Below are positions 11,499 to 23,300 of a DNA stretch of 64,000 nucleotides, in pieces. The stretch comes from Tetragonia tetragonoides (taxonomy: Eukaryota > Streptophyta > Magnoliopsida > Caryophyllales > Aizoaceae). The stretch spans positions 19,469,501 through 19,533,500 of the forward strand of contig CM076140.1 in assembly GCA_038025085.1 (NCBI GenBank). The letters are read 5' to 3'. How positions within the stretch are numbered: the first letter of the stretch is position 1; each line of letters opens with the position of its first letter. The translations under genes were made by a program, and so were the position numbers. The notes under the pieces were generated by a model that was not told where the DNA came from, searched no databases, and was given only the letters and a program-made list of their open reading frames with translations.

Positions 11499-12188
11499 TT
11501 TCGCGAATATGAGAATTTAAAAGTAATGGTATGAACACCATTCACACAATTTGCACATCTCGACCCTTTTAGGTCTAATTGAGAGAAATAGGTTGTAATT
11601 GAAACCTTTCTCTTGACATTTAGCATATAGCATATAAGTTTCGAAGATCGACCTTACATTGTAGGTCTAAGCAACATACTTGCTTTATTGTTCTCAGTTC
11701 TCATGCATAATAGTTCGATAGGCATATAAAACACCTTAGACACATTGGTCTCACAAGAATAGACAAAGATGTTCATAATGGACTTAATGAGGCTCCATAC
11801 TATTTTAGTAGGGCAATAGATAATCACACTTAATCATATTGATATGCTTTAGCACTTGGCTCACAAGAGAGTTGATAATGCTCAACAACGATTTTGCCAT
11901 AAATTCGACATGGATTTCCCATCATGTCACGACGATAAGAGATAGCATTCATGCTTTTGGTCAACCATGCAAATATGTGACAACGACAGTGATATAAACA
12001 AATGACAACGACTTTCATATAATCAAACGAAATAGTTTTGCAATAAGATAGATTGCAAAAGAAATGTGAGGCAAAAATATTTGTTGCTTAGGCAACCACA
12101 CACCATCATCAAACTTGACCACGCAGGGCCATCACCAAAGTGGAATAATGTTTCTAATCAAAACGACTAACTCTAGCCAACAAAATAA

Positions 12189-12422
12189 CTAAACAGCAAC
12201 TGGGTTTTGCTTCGATCCGAGAGGCGTATCATCATCATCATCCCTCCTTGGCTTCACTTCCCTACATGGAGTGTAAGGATGTTCGTCACCTCTAAACTTT
12301 TGAGGCATGAAGCGCCTTCTAAAGTTATCCACGAGTTTGCGCTTCTCAGACCAGCAGCTTTCACAGATGTCCTTTGGAGCAGGCACTAGAATGTGATTTA
12401 CCTTCCAATCGAACTCAGACAA
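12189..12422 (-). CDS. Small ORF in the chromovirus leader, unknown
   Basis: A 77-codon frame between the primer-binding site and gag. It contains a CESC pair, a basic middle (KRKLVDNFRRRF) and a run of five Asp near the C-terminus. I do not recognise a family. The region between the 5' LTR and gag is normally non-coding leader, so this could be chance, a small accessory frame or captured sequence. Confidence 0.25.
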   Translation of the reverse strand: MSEFDWKVNHILVPAPKDICESCWSEKRKLVDNFRRRFMPQKFRGDEHPYTPCREVKPRRDDDDDTPLGSKQNPVAV

Positions 12423-12574
12423 ACATAGCTCATTGCCAACACTAAGGTGATTTCAAGTAATTCCTAACTTCTAGGACTACTACGCTCAACGGCATTAATT
12501 ATATTTTATTTTTCCATAATGAAACTAATCTTTATTAATTCATTTATTAAACCTATGTAACCTTTTAAACCTAG

Positions 12575-12587
12575 GGCTCTGATACCA
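12575..12587 (-). other. Primer-binding site (initiator tRNA-Met)
   Basis: The minus strand reads TGGTATCAGAGCC two bases downstream of the 5' LTR, the standard initiator-Met primer site of plant LTR retrotransposons. It fixes the element's orientation. Confidence 0.85.
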
Positions 12588-12589
12588 TT

Positions 12590-15189
12590 TGTAACACCCC
12601 CGAATTCGCAACGATTTCCAGGGAACTATCAACGTCGCTGTCCACGACTCGACACCACCGAACCGTCACGGACCCAGGGAAATGCTACTGCAACATTTAT
12701 CGCTAAGGAGTAAATGCTAAGCAGAAAGGAAAACTAGGTATCAAATGAAGCATCTAAACAAATTAAACACAAATATCAGAGTTGTCTATCCAGCGGTATT
12801 AAGTCCATTATAGTTTTATTACAACTTTGCCTTAAAGGACACAAACCAAAATCCCAAATAATCCAAGGTAACCAATAAATCCATAGTTCTAAACAAACAG
12901 CCCACATTCAACCTTCTAGCAAACCGTCCTCACTCAGCTACACCTGCACTTTGGTTTCCGTGATGGAAACAAGGAACAGAAGAAAAAGAGAAGAAACAAA
13001 AGAAACAAAAATCAGATAAACTGAATAAACGTCGTCCATACCCAGTAAAAACACTTTCGCAAACCTTACCTGGGTTTTAGAAGAATCATTGAAATTCATT
13101 TGCATGCACAAGTAGTCATACAATCAAGCACACGCATACTCGATATTCAATTACATGCAATTCTTGCTTTAGTGATCATTCGAATACAAATAGATAAACC
13201 ATCTTGATTAGAGAGATAAGAGAGCGGATAGAATAGCGATTACCCATACTGTTCATAGATAGATATAGACATGCCATGGACTTACGCTAGTGTATACTCA
13301 CACTACCTCTAACATAATAATTGATATGTAGAGAAATAAACAATGGGGAATGATCTGTCCCGAACACACTGCGAGGTGTCCATAAAAGTAACTTGAGAAT
13401 CACGCATCCCTAGACTACATCAATTAGATAACTCTCGATAGCTCGGCTACTCCAAGGGATCCATTAGGAGTCTTATTCTCATTTAATTCAATTCACATAC
13501 TTGCATTGATTGACCTAGTGGTACAACGAGACCACGACATACTACTTCATTTCATGCTCATGATAATGAATAATAATAACAACGATTACGACATAAGGGC
13601 ATATTAACAATAGTCATGCTACATACTAACGAAATTTCGGCAGCACTTCGGCAGTAAATCAAGATATCCAAAAATTACACTTTCACAATTAACATCCAAC
13701 AAATACAATAGTAGGTGCTCATTAGCACTCAATAATATCCCATTCCAAATAGCACTTATTATTATATCATAATAATATTAGAAATTCCGCATTGCCATAA
13801 TTAAACATTTATTAGCATATGAACTAATTAATTAACGAAACTTTATAAACTTATCATACTCAATATAAATCATATTTACAGCGAAGAATATATTTAAAAT
13901 TCTCATAATTAACGACGATATAATTTAATCATGCTTCGCATATTAAATTCACAATAATAACCAATTAGCACATAACACATCAAAATAGTTTCGATGGGGC
14001 TTTAGAAAGAGGTAGGCACAATCGCTTACCTAAAAAACGCTCACTAAGAAGTAGGTAACTTGGCTAATCATAACCCGATCACGCTTGTCCGTTTGGTCCT
14101 AATTAAAAATAATTACCGAGACATAATTAATAAATACGAAATTCGAAACAGTACTGAAACTGTAAACTAATATTTTTATTAAATTGTTTGATTTATTCCA
14201 ACCAATCTAGGCTTTTGAAAATCCAGATTCGGACTCCGAACGAGTGTATAAAAATAAAAATAATTATTGAAAAAAATACTGAAAATACGAAATTAATTAA
14301 AACGAAAATACAAATTCGAAACCCTAACTTATTGTGCAAGTCTCGACCACGGTCACCCACAAGGGGACCCATGGTCGGACCCATCAGTACCATCACCACC
14401 CCCTGACCACCGTGGTCGGTGGTGGTGGCTCGCCGGCGACCGACGGCCAGGATAGAGAAAGAGAGAGGGTTCGTGAGGGAGGGAGAGAACGAAGGGGAGA
14501 GAAAAAGAGAGCGACTGAGCGGGAAGGGGGACACCGGGAAGGACCCCAACGGCGTCGGCCGCCTACCGGCGACCACCCAGGCGCGGCAGCGGCCCGACAG
14601 CCTTGGCCCGCGAAACAGAGGGGAAGAGAGAGCAGGGTACGGGGAGAGAGAGAAAGGGAAAGAGAGAGAGAGAGAAAGAAATAGGGGGAAAGGGGAGCGG
14701 CTCACCTGGTGGTGGCCTGGTGTTCTCCGGCGAAGGGCGGCAGCAGTGAGGCCGAGAGAGAGAGAAGAGAGAGAAGAGAGAGAGAGAGAGAGGAGAGAAA
14801 TTTTGAGGTTTTGGCTCAGTTTTTGCAACTGATCAACTGGCCCATCTCTTAGCTTAAATAGGTGCTTAGTCAAGGAAAGTCAAACCCTACAAGAATTAGG
14901 ATTATTTTCTGATTTAATTGCTAACTAAAAACAATTAAAACTAATTAAATGCTAATTAAAACCAATTAAAACAATATGAATAAGCCTTATTCATATACAA
15001 AACCATTTTAACTAAATCCCTCAATTTGATAATTATAAACCCGAAATTTCCATAATAATAATTAATATTATTATGGCTTAATTTGAGTAAATCGAAACAT
15101 TAAATAAATATACAATTTAAATCTCCGAAACTATTTATAAATGAATTATAAATCGATATTATAATTATAGAAAATATTGGGGTATCACA
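12590..15189 (-). repeat. 5' LTR of the chromovirus (right-hand copy, 2600 bp)
   Basis: Begins TGTAACACC and ends GGTATCACA. The same GC-rich and GA-rich block is present at about 14340-14800 with a shorter microsatellite. The element's promoter should lie in this copy, firing leftward. Confidence 0.9.
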
Positions 15190-15614
15190 TAGGCACTTGT
15201 CTTTTATGGTGTGCAGCACCGTGTAGTGCATTTTTGTCATTTAATACATTCATTATTGCTCTCTAATCTCAGCCATCCATTCCTTTGACTGGTAACTTGT
15301 TGCAAGTTTTGGGAAGTTTTATTTGCCCGTCAAAAAGAAAAAGACAAGGAAAGTTTTTATTTTCCTTTAAAAAAAAGAATATTTTGCCCCCTTTCTATAT
15401 CTCACTCTCTTACTCTCACTCTCTCACTCACTCTCCATTTCCAAGGCAAATAAATGACTTAACAATTGGAGTAAAACTTTGAAACTTTGGAATAGATTAG
15501 GATTCAAAATTAAAATATTGGGACTTTTGAAATTAGTAAAGTAAAATCGAATTTTTTATAATGAATAAAGCCGAATAAGTTGTAATTTTTTTAGCCAAGT
15601 TGAAAAGTTGATAA

Positions 15615-15945
15615 TTGGTGTACTAGTTAAACATTATGGTCCACGAATATGTTTGTGAGTACATTAAATAAAATGAAAATTGACGAACTTGTAACATAAA
15701 TAAATAATTTGTTAACTAGTTAAAATTTTGGTCCGCGAATATGTTTGTGAGTACATTAAATAAAAATAAAAATTGACGAACTTGAAGCATAAATAAATAA
15801 TTGGTGTACTAGTTAAGTTTTTGGTCCGCAAATATGTTTGTGAGTACATTAAATAAAATGAAAATAACGAACTTCTAACATATATAAATTAATTGGTGAA
15901 CTAGTTATGTTTTTGTCCGCAAATAATATTAATTGGTGCACCATT
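15615..15945. repeat. About 92-bp tandem repeat, 3.6 copies
   Basis: Units begin at about 15615, 15709, 15801 and 15893, each with a ggTGTACTAGTTAA start and a GACGAACTTGTAACATAA-like end. The same unit occurs in reverse orientation at 19845-19960, 22795-22930, 23400-23535 and 23965-24090. These are the inverted subterminal blocks of the Mutator-like element. Confidence 0.75.
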
Positions 15946-16072
15946 ACTTTACAGGAAACAAATAAGAATTATTTCTATAGTGTTGCCTTTTTGTGATTCA
16001 CTCTCCCCCTCCCATAGTGGCAAGTGCATACTCTGTTTTAAATGAAAAAAATGTTAGCCTATGTATAGAAAT

Positions 16073-16195
16073 GTGTTGGTAGCGCAATTGGTCATGTTGG
16101 ATTTTGGTTTGTTTACTCACTGTTCGAGTTCGACTCTTCTCAAAGACTAGCCTTAGCGCTTTTTCATTTTTCTTTTTTACCTTTGTATGAGTTAA
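16073..16195 (+). mobile_element. Possible tRNA-derived SINE fragment
   Basis: TAGCGCAATTGG (about 16079-16090) fits an RNA polymerase III A box and TGTTCGAGTTCGAC (about 16130) fits a B box, about 50 bp apart, followed by a T-rich tail. No flanking duplication was identified, and it could instead be a decayed tRNA-like chance match. Confidence 0.4.
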
Positions 16196-16559
16196 GCCCA
16201 GTCTTACCATCTGTAGTATATCCTAGTCCCCAGTCCCCCTCCATTTTTCTTAATTTATCTTTTTATTCATGTGTATAACAAATCTTATATTATATGTGTG
16301 GTTTTAAAATGAACTTAAACTTTATGGATCAGAATTACACCCAAAAAAATTATTAATTAAAATATAATAAGATTTGTTGTTGATTTGTTAGAATTTATGT
16401 AATAGAAATTAACATCATGTTGTCTTATAAATACGTCTAATTTCTTCTTTGTAGATTTACTATTCTAAAATTATTCATTAAAAATATTTTTGGCTCAACC
16501 ATTATTCATAGTGGTCTACTAGGATGCTAAAGATGTTTGCTTGATTTGTACATTGTACA

Positions 16560-17000
16560 AGTATATATATATGGGTCCTTATTCGTGTGAGGCTGACAGG
16601 TGGGACGTCACGTAGGCGAGCCACGATATGTGAGATTGACACGTAAGCCGTCACAAAAGTACAAGCTTGCCACATAGCATAACACATCATCTACCATTAA
16701 TGTCTTATCATTAGTTGACTTAGTTACATATTTATTAACATATTTTCAAATTACAAAATATAATAACTTTAGTTACGTAAGTCAAAAAATCATAAATCTC
16801 ACTCCATTGGATTTGATTTGAAAAACGCTTAAAGATAACTATAAGTATATGTGTTCTATAAAAGTTGGATCATTTCCGTGCGATGATAACAGGTTGGACG
16901 ACATCTAAGAGGGAATGTTCGTGTGAAAATGACACATAGACGATACATGTGCACAACTTTGTCTCATAGTTTTAGTTGTACGGTATAAGACGAGCATGAG
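16560..17000. repeat. Helitron-like fragment with internal duplication
   Basis: The stretch TATATATATATGGG followed by CACGTAGGCGAG resembles the start of the Helitron-like element at 49296. Two diverged copies of a segment containing CGTGTGAGGCTGACAGG occur at about 16585 and 16885. No end is intact. Confidence 0.3.
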
Positions 17001-17598
17001 GTATCAACTTTTAGTGCACATATATACTGTTAATGCATGAGGTATCAACTTTTAGGATTCTGTTACTTTGTGATTCGTATAGAATTTGTATTTTGTAATT
17101 TAATCGGAGAATTAGATGAGTTCAAGTAACCGTCAAGTTAGAAGAGCATTTGAAAGACATTGAATTAAAAAAAATCATGAAAGGGTCCACATTTTGGTAC
17201 CAATACTTTATCGAAGGGACAAACTGAAGGGTAAAAAAACTACTCAACAATTAGCATTCCAAAATATGGAAAATAACAAGCGTATTATAACTTACATTGT
17301 CATCTTGCTCTTTACTGAGACAAACTCAATCTCTAGCACCCTGGTCATAAGAGTTGTTAAACCGCGTAAATGCAGTCAAAAGTTTGATTTGAATTTTTTT
17401 TTGTACTTCCAAACATCACTGGTGTAGTTTCACACTCATATGAATGCAAACAAGGCATATGAGGGCATTCTCTTAAAATATAACACAAAAGAACTCAATC
17501 TCTGGCATCCTACTCGTAAGAGTTGTTAAACCGCGTAAATGCATTCAAAAGTTGATTTGAAACTTGTATGTATTTGCAAACATCATTGGTGTAGTTTA

Positions 17599-18012
17599 TG
17601 GTTAGGAGATGCAAGAGGATGATACAAGAAGAAGGTTGGAAGGTGCAAACCTCACATTGTTGCGTTTCTGGTTAAGAGATGCTGGATGATACAAGAGGAA
17701 GGTTTGGAGGTGCAAATCTCACATTGCTTTGTTTATGGTTAGGAGATGCAGGAGGATGATACGAGAGGAAGGTTTGGAGGTGCAAATCTTACATTGCTTC
17801 CGTGAAGCTAATCGAGCAGCTAATTGGCTCGCTAATGCTGGTTGTGACCAACGAGAAATAATCGTGTTCATGAATGAAGCCCTACAACAGCTGTGCATTA
17901 TCCTTTATGAAGACATAGTAGGTGTGGCTTGGCCACCTATGATCATTGTTTCTTAGTTTATTTTGTTACATATTGTTGGAGCTTGCCCTTCTCTAGCATC
18001 AAAAAGAAAAAC
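17599..18012 (+). pseudogene. LINE 3' end with internally triplicated segment
   Basis: One frame gives HCFREANRAANWLANAGCD, the C-terminal RNase H motif of plant LINEs, followed by a 3' end finishing AGCATCAAAAAGAAAAA. Immediately upstream, a 67-70-bp segment starting TGGTTAGGAGATG is present three times in tandem (17599, 17669, 17736). Truncated at its 5' side. Confidence 0.65.
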
Positions 18013-18289
18013 ATCATTGGTGTAGTTTCACACTCATATGAATGCAAACAAGGTAGTTTGAGCTGTCTTTCTTCCCCCATATCCACGTTTATTGACTCAT
18101 AAGGCACATGCAAACTCGATTGATCCCCGTGGTTCGCCAACTTCCATTCAGTGTCATGTTCATTGGCAAATAAACACATACCCAATTATTTAGCATTGCA
18201 AAATATGCCAATTAAGAAGCGTATTGTAACTGACTTTGATACTTTGTTGGTACTACGGTCGACTACAATCATTATAGTCTACTATTTTA

Positions 18290-18760
18290 TGAAGTAGGCA
18301 TGCCTTGTTGCTTGCCTACATGCTTCAATAGTCGACCACTATTGTATTGGTGTACTATTTAAAGAACAAAGCATGCCTTGTTGCTTGCCTACATGCTTGT
18401 TTTAATGGTCACCACTATTCTATTTGTGTACTATTTAAAAACAAGGCATGCAATAAGGCATGTCGTGTTGCTTGCCTAAATGCTTCAATAGTCGACCACT
18501 ATTCTATTGGTGTACTATTTTAAAACAAGGCATGCAGTGTTGCTTGTCTACATGCTTCAATAGTCGACCACTATTGTATTGGTGTACTATTTAAAAAACG
18601 AGGCATGCCTTGTTGCTTGCCTACATGCTTGCTTCAATAGTCACCACTATTCTGTTTGTGTACTATTTAAAAACAAGGCATGCAATAAGGCATGCCTTGT
18701 TGCTTGCCTAATGTTCCAATAGTCGACCACTATTCTATTGGTGTACTTTTTAAAAATGAG
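18290..18760. repeat. 73-88-bp tandem array, about six copies
   Basis: Units contain CATGCCTTGTTGCTTGCC, CAATAGTCGACCACTATT and GGTGTACTATTTAAA. Each unit holds short palindromes (GCATGC, AGTCGACC/ACTATT), so the array could form multiple hairpins. A shorter related array is at 22370-22570. Confidence 0.75.
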
Positions 18761-19299
18761 AAAAAAGTGGAGGGCTCTTGAAAATGAATTGAACTTCATT
18801 AAACTCAGCATATCATTTATGATGCGTCTTTTCTTATAATAACCCCGGATAAATTTAATGGAGACTCATTCACAATCGTTGAGTAATTTCAAACACATTG
18901 GTCCACCATTACACATTGTTAGTAGACCAGAGTTTTAAATTATTAAAATCTCCAATTTTACCAGTGAAATTACCTAACAACCCTTTTCCCTCTCCAAAAT
19001 GTTTAGTTTGACGTTCTAATTCCAATAAAACAGGTTGCAACCAAAATATGACTTGTATGCAGATCGAGAGTGTGTTAAATTTAATGGAATTATGAATAAT
19101 ACTTGTTCTTAGGGTGAGAGGAAGGAGGAAAAATCCAGTTTGACATTCCAATTCAAAATTTCGATTTCAATTTGGAGAGGGGAGAGGGCTGCAGGTAATT
19201 TCGATTTCAATATGTTAAGTCACAAATATATTGTCGTACCGTATTATTTAACTAGTACACCAATTTAATCGACTAACAAACATATTAGTTTATACCATT

Positions 19300-19321
19300 A
19301 CACACACACACACACACACAC
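19300..19321. repeat. (CA)n microsatellite
   Basis: Eleven CA units. The homologous site in the duplicated block, at 23009-23046, is longer and imperfect. Confidence 0.95.
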
Positions 19322-20724
19322 CACTTATCAAACACAACTACTCCAAATAAGACTTACTCCAAATAAGACTTATCATTTACATGTAACGATTCACAAGGGT
19401 AGAGATAGGGGAGACCAATTTGTGTCATGGTATCCCCCATCATCTTGGAAACTAATAAATACTTTATATGCATGACAATATCATATCACTTGATTTGCCT
19501 CGTTGGTCTTCTTGCTCTTGTGTGATGTTTCACCACGTTAGCTTAAGGTTTTGTGTTCGAGTTGCATTAGCTACACTTTTTCTCTCTCTTTTTTTTTCAT
19601 GTTTTTCTCTCACATTCTATGTTTACACCGCACCTCTTTTTTCCCTTTTATTTATTACTAGTATTATTATTTTCTTTTTTTAAGAAAGTATTTTTCTCTT
19701 CCTTTCCTCCTTCTTTTTTTTTTTTTTTTTTTTTTGTTTTGTTACTTCTCAGTCCCAATTTTGAACTTATTTTTCTTGTTTACTTCTTACCATTATCTTT
19801 TGTAAGGCAATTACTTTTTCCAATAAAATAAGTCACAAACATATTATTCGACCATAATACTTAACTAGTGCACTAGAACAAACATATTGGTGGACCATTG
19901 ATTAACTTGTAAACATATTATTTATGTTACAAGTTCGTCATTTTTATTTTATGTTATCTACTCCAAATATTTAGTCAATATCTCAAAAGGGCTACCAAAT
20001 ACATCACTCATTCAATCTAATACATAAGTTTTACTAAATGCTTTTACTACGTGCTTGAAGGTAAATGCATCACTTCTTCTAGTATTTACATTGATCTTCA
20101 TTAAAGCTAGTCGACTAGTAAATTTTTTGGTCGAAAAATATTCACATTTTGCACTCCGGTCATTTTAATCGGCTATTGCCCTTCATTGTCAACGCGATTG
20201 GCTCACACGCACCAAAAAGTCGACCTACAAGGTGCGGCACAACATAGTAGAATCGCCCATTTTAAGCATGTAGGACATGCATCAAGGGCCTTGGGACATG
20301 CGCATTGAGGGGACATGGACACTAGGGCAAGGCGCTAAGACATGAGTATTGAACTTGAGACATAGAAGGCGAGACAAAGGACAAAAGCACTCTACTCCTT
20401 TTCTAGCTCAGCATGGGTATTTGTAAGGACTCTGTTGCTTTGCTATCCGTATAGAATTTTGTCTTTGAAATTGAATCGGAGAATTAGATAAGTTCAAAGA
20501 ATCATCAAGTTAGAAAAACATTAAAAGATATTGAATTGAAGAAAAACCATGAAAGGGTCCAACTGCCCAATACGTGAAAAATCAAACTAATCATGTTTGA
20601 ATAAGTCTTATATAAGACCAACTCATAATAAAATGGAATTACTTACAATAAATTATGACCCTTGTTTCACTATAAAATGACATTCGTCTCATCAAAAGTT
20701 ACAGTTCGACCGTCTTATACAGGT

Positions 20725-20870
20725 TTTTGTGATCATGTTTTTAGAAAGACTCCCGCTCATTCAAAATATATGAGTACCCAAGAATGAGAGTTCGGGGTGA
20801 AGGTACAAATTAGTAAGGTCTTAGTCACCCAACTCACGCATTTAAATGACGTCCTCTACTAACACAAGTC
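20725..20870. repeat. Diverged Tat-type LTR fragment
   Basis: The segment with GAGAGTTCGGGGTGAAGGTAC and CACCCAACTCACGC resembles the LTR segments of the Tat/Ogre-type element at about 53035-53085 and 61645-61695. No LTR ends are preserved. Confidence 0.4.
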
Positions 20871-23005
20871 AGCTTAAAATATTAATAACATAATTCCCAC
20901 ACAAATCTGATTAACAACTTAAATTCATACTATTAATTGAGTCATCACAACCATTGCAACATTTATTATTAACCCATATATAAACATGCATTTTGGTAGG
21001 TTGACAAGTTGAGTACCACAGTTAAACAACGTGCTTATTCACATAATGAAAGACAATATCTAGCAAGAAATAAAGACATGATTAGCATGATAAATACATT
21101 TTGACGACTAGAAAATAAACAAGAAAACAAGCAATTTGATTTGAGCCCCCAAGAGTTTAGTACCTGAACTGTAGGCTATTTAGCAAAGAATATTAGCAAA
21201 CTAGATCTCAAGAGAGAATAAAAGAAAGAGGAGGAGAAGATAGAACAACATGTCAGTTCTTGTGAACTGGTTGTCTACTTGTAAGGATCCTGGATATTTC
21301 GCAATGTCTTTGCGATCCTTATAATATTGTAATTTGTAATTGAATCGGGGAATTAGATAAATTCAAGAAACCGTATAGCTAGAAAGTATTTGAAACACAT
21401 TGAATTGAAGAAAAATAGTGAAAGGGTCCGAAATTCTTGTACCAACACTTTATCAAAGGGACAAACCAAAGGGTAAATAAAACATACCCAACAATTGGCA
21501 TTCCAAAATACGGTAAATAACAAGCGCATTGTAACTCACATTGACACCTTGTTCTTTACTGAGAAAATCTCAATCTCTAGCATGTCTGCCGTAAGAGTTG
21601 TTAAACCGCGTAAATGCATTCAAAAGTTTGTTTTGAAACTTGTTTGTACTTGCAAACATCCTTGATGTAATTTTACACTCAAACGAATGCAAACAAAGCA
21701 TATGAGTGCTTTCTCTTAAAATATAACACAAAAGAACTCAATCTCTAACACCCTAGTCGTTAGAGCTTTTAAACCGCGTAAATGCATTCAAAAGTTTGAT
21801 TTGAAGCTTATTTGTACTTGCAAACATTCTAGGTGCAGTTTCGCACTCTAATGAATGTAAAAAAAAAAAAGAGAATTTGGGTCATGTCTCTTAATATAGA
21901 ACATAAAAGAACTCAGTCTCTAACACTCTAATCGTAAGAGCTATTAAACCGCGTAAATGTATTCAAAAGTTTGATTTAAAACTTGTTTGTACTTGCAAAC
22001 ATCTTTGGTGTAAAACACTCAAATGAATGGAAACAAGGCATTCATTGTAAATTGTGTGCATCATCGTATTTGTGTATGTTACTTAACATTCCTAACCAAT
22101 AACCCATACGACTATACCGTAGATCATAGACCTTATGTACTACACCGATGGTGTCATGAAATGCTGCGTAGTACAAGTTAGATTTGGGGTCGCGCCAAAA
22201 AAATACACTTTATCCTATTTTTTCACCTACCTCGTGGTGGAAGTACATCATGGGATCCAACAATTAGCATTCCAAAATATAGCAAATAACCAGCGTATTG
22301 TAACTCACATTGACACATTTTTGCTAATATATACGATCGACCGCCATCATTATGGTCTACTATTTTATGAACGAGTCATGCCTTGATGCATGTCTACATC
22401 TTTAAAATAGTCGATTATTTATATATATGGTCTACCAAAATTTGGAGGATGTAGAAATGAAGCAAACATTCTTAACTTTCTAATAGACCACTATTATATT
22501 GGACTACTATTTTTAAAACGAAGAATGCCTTGATGCATGCCTACATGCTTGTTAAATAGTCGATCATTATAATGTTACCTGTAGGTTTTGTATTTGAGTT
22601 GCACTGACAACACTTTTTATTCTTTTTTTTTCATTTCTTTTCTTCTCTCATTCTATTTGTACACTGCACCTCTTTTTCCCCTAATATTTGTTACTCTGTA
22701 TTATTATTTTCCTTTTTTTAATGAAAGTATTATTTCTATTCATTTCCTCCCTTGTTACCATTATTTTTTGTTACACTACTTTTTCCAGTAAAGTAAGTTA
22801 CAAACATATTATCGGACCACATATTTAACTAGTACACCAATTTAATCTACTAACAAACATATTGTGGACTATAATATTTAACTTGTACACATATTATTTA
22901 TGTTACAAGTTCGTCAAATTTAATTTTAATAGTAATAATATATCAACAATATAAAAGTAAAGATTTTGTTTTTGTTGTCAAGTAATGTATGATACTTCAT
23001 ATACC

Positions 23006-23008
<3 letters not shown>

Positions 23009-23045
<37 letters not shown>

Positions 23046-23046
23046 C
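23009..23046. repeat. (CA)n microsatellite
   Basis: About 19 CA units interrupted by one CG. It is preceded by ATACCATTA as at 19290. Confidence 0.95.
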
Positions 23047-23204
23047 CACTTATCAAAAATAATTACTCCAAATCTCTAAATAAGACTTACCATTTACATG
23101 TAGTGATTCACAATGGCAAAGATAGGGGGAGATTAGTGTGTCATTGCCTCCCCCATCATCCTAGAAACTAATAAAAACTTTATATGAATGACAATATTAT
23201 ATCA

Positions 23205-23300
23205 GTTGATTTGCCTTGTTGGTCTCCTTACTTTTGTGTTAAGCCTCACCATGTAACCTATAGATTTTGTGTTCGAGTTGCATCAACAACATTTTTTCTT
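23205..23300 (+). repeat. Repeated A-box/B-box-like module
   Basis: TTGCCTTGTTGG (23211-23222) resembles a pol III A box and TGTTCGAGTTG (about 23270) a B box, followed by a T-rich run. The module recurs at about 19484-19570 and 23770-23860, with a partial copy at about 22570. It may be a SINE-derived unit carried inside the larger repeat. Confidence 0.35.

Larger units (their letters stand above)
4059..15189 (-). mobile_element. Ty3/gypsy chromovirus (Tekay/Del-like), degenerate
   Basis: A complete-length but inactive LTR retrotransposon on the minus strand. LTRs lie at 4059-6729 and 12590-15189, both TG...CA. A primer-binding site matching initiator tRNA-Met is next to the right-hand (5') LTR, and a purine tract is next to the left-hand LTR. 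Domain order on the minus strand is gag, zinc knuckles, protease, RT, RNase H, integrase, chromodomain, which defines a chromovirus. Flanks TAGGG (4054-4058) and TAGGC (15190-15194) look like a 5-bp duplication with one change. Over the first 220 bp the two LTRs differ at about seven sites by eye, suggesting a fairly recent but not new insertion. Confidence 0.9.
17049..20258. repeat. Large non-coding repeat block, copy 1 (direct duplicate of 21280-24688)
   Basis: Modules occur in the same order as in 21280-24688. They are a module starting near a CGTATAGAATTT motif, a 169-bp tandem repeat (17323, 17492), a 73-88-bp tandem array (18290-18760), a CA repeat with A/B-box-like module (19300-19600), subterminal repeats (19845-19960), and a terminus at 20258 reading GGGCGATTCTACTA on the reverse strand. 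It appears to be a duplicated arm of the Mutator-like element. No coding capacity apart from LINE debris. Confidence 0.6.

Noticed and set aside
10236..11520. Plus-strand frames of 279 and 115-116 codons
   Set aside because: They are antisense to the gag and zinc-knuckle region of the chromovirus. Their Val/Ile/Thr-rich composition is the complement of Asn/Gly/Arg codons.
12938..13123. Minus-strand frame in the chromovirus LTR resembling a small hydrophobic protein
   Set aside because: It is inside the LTR, is not kept open in the other LTR copy, and has no start context or homology.
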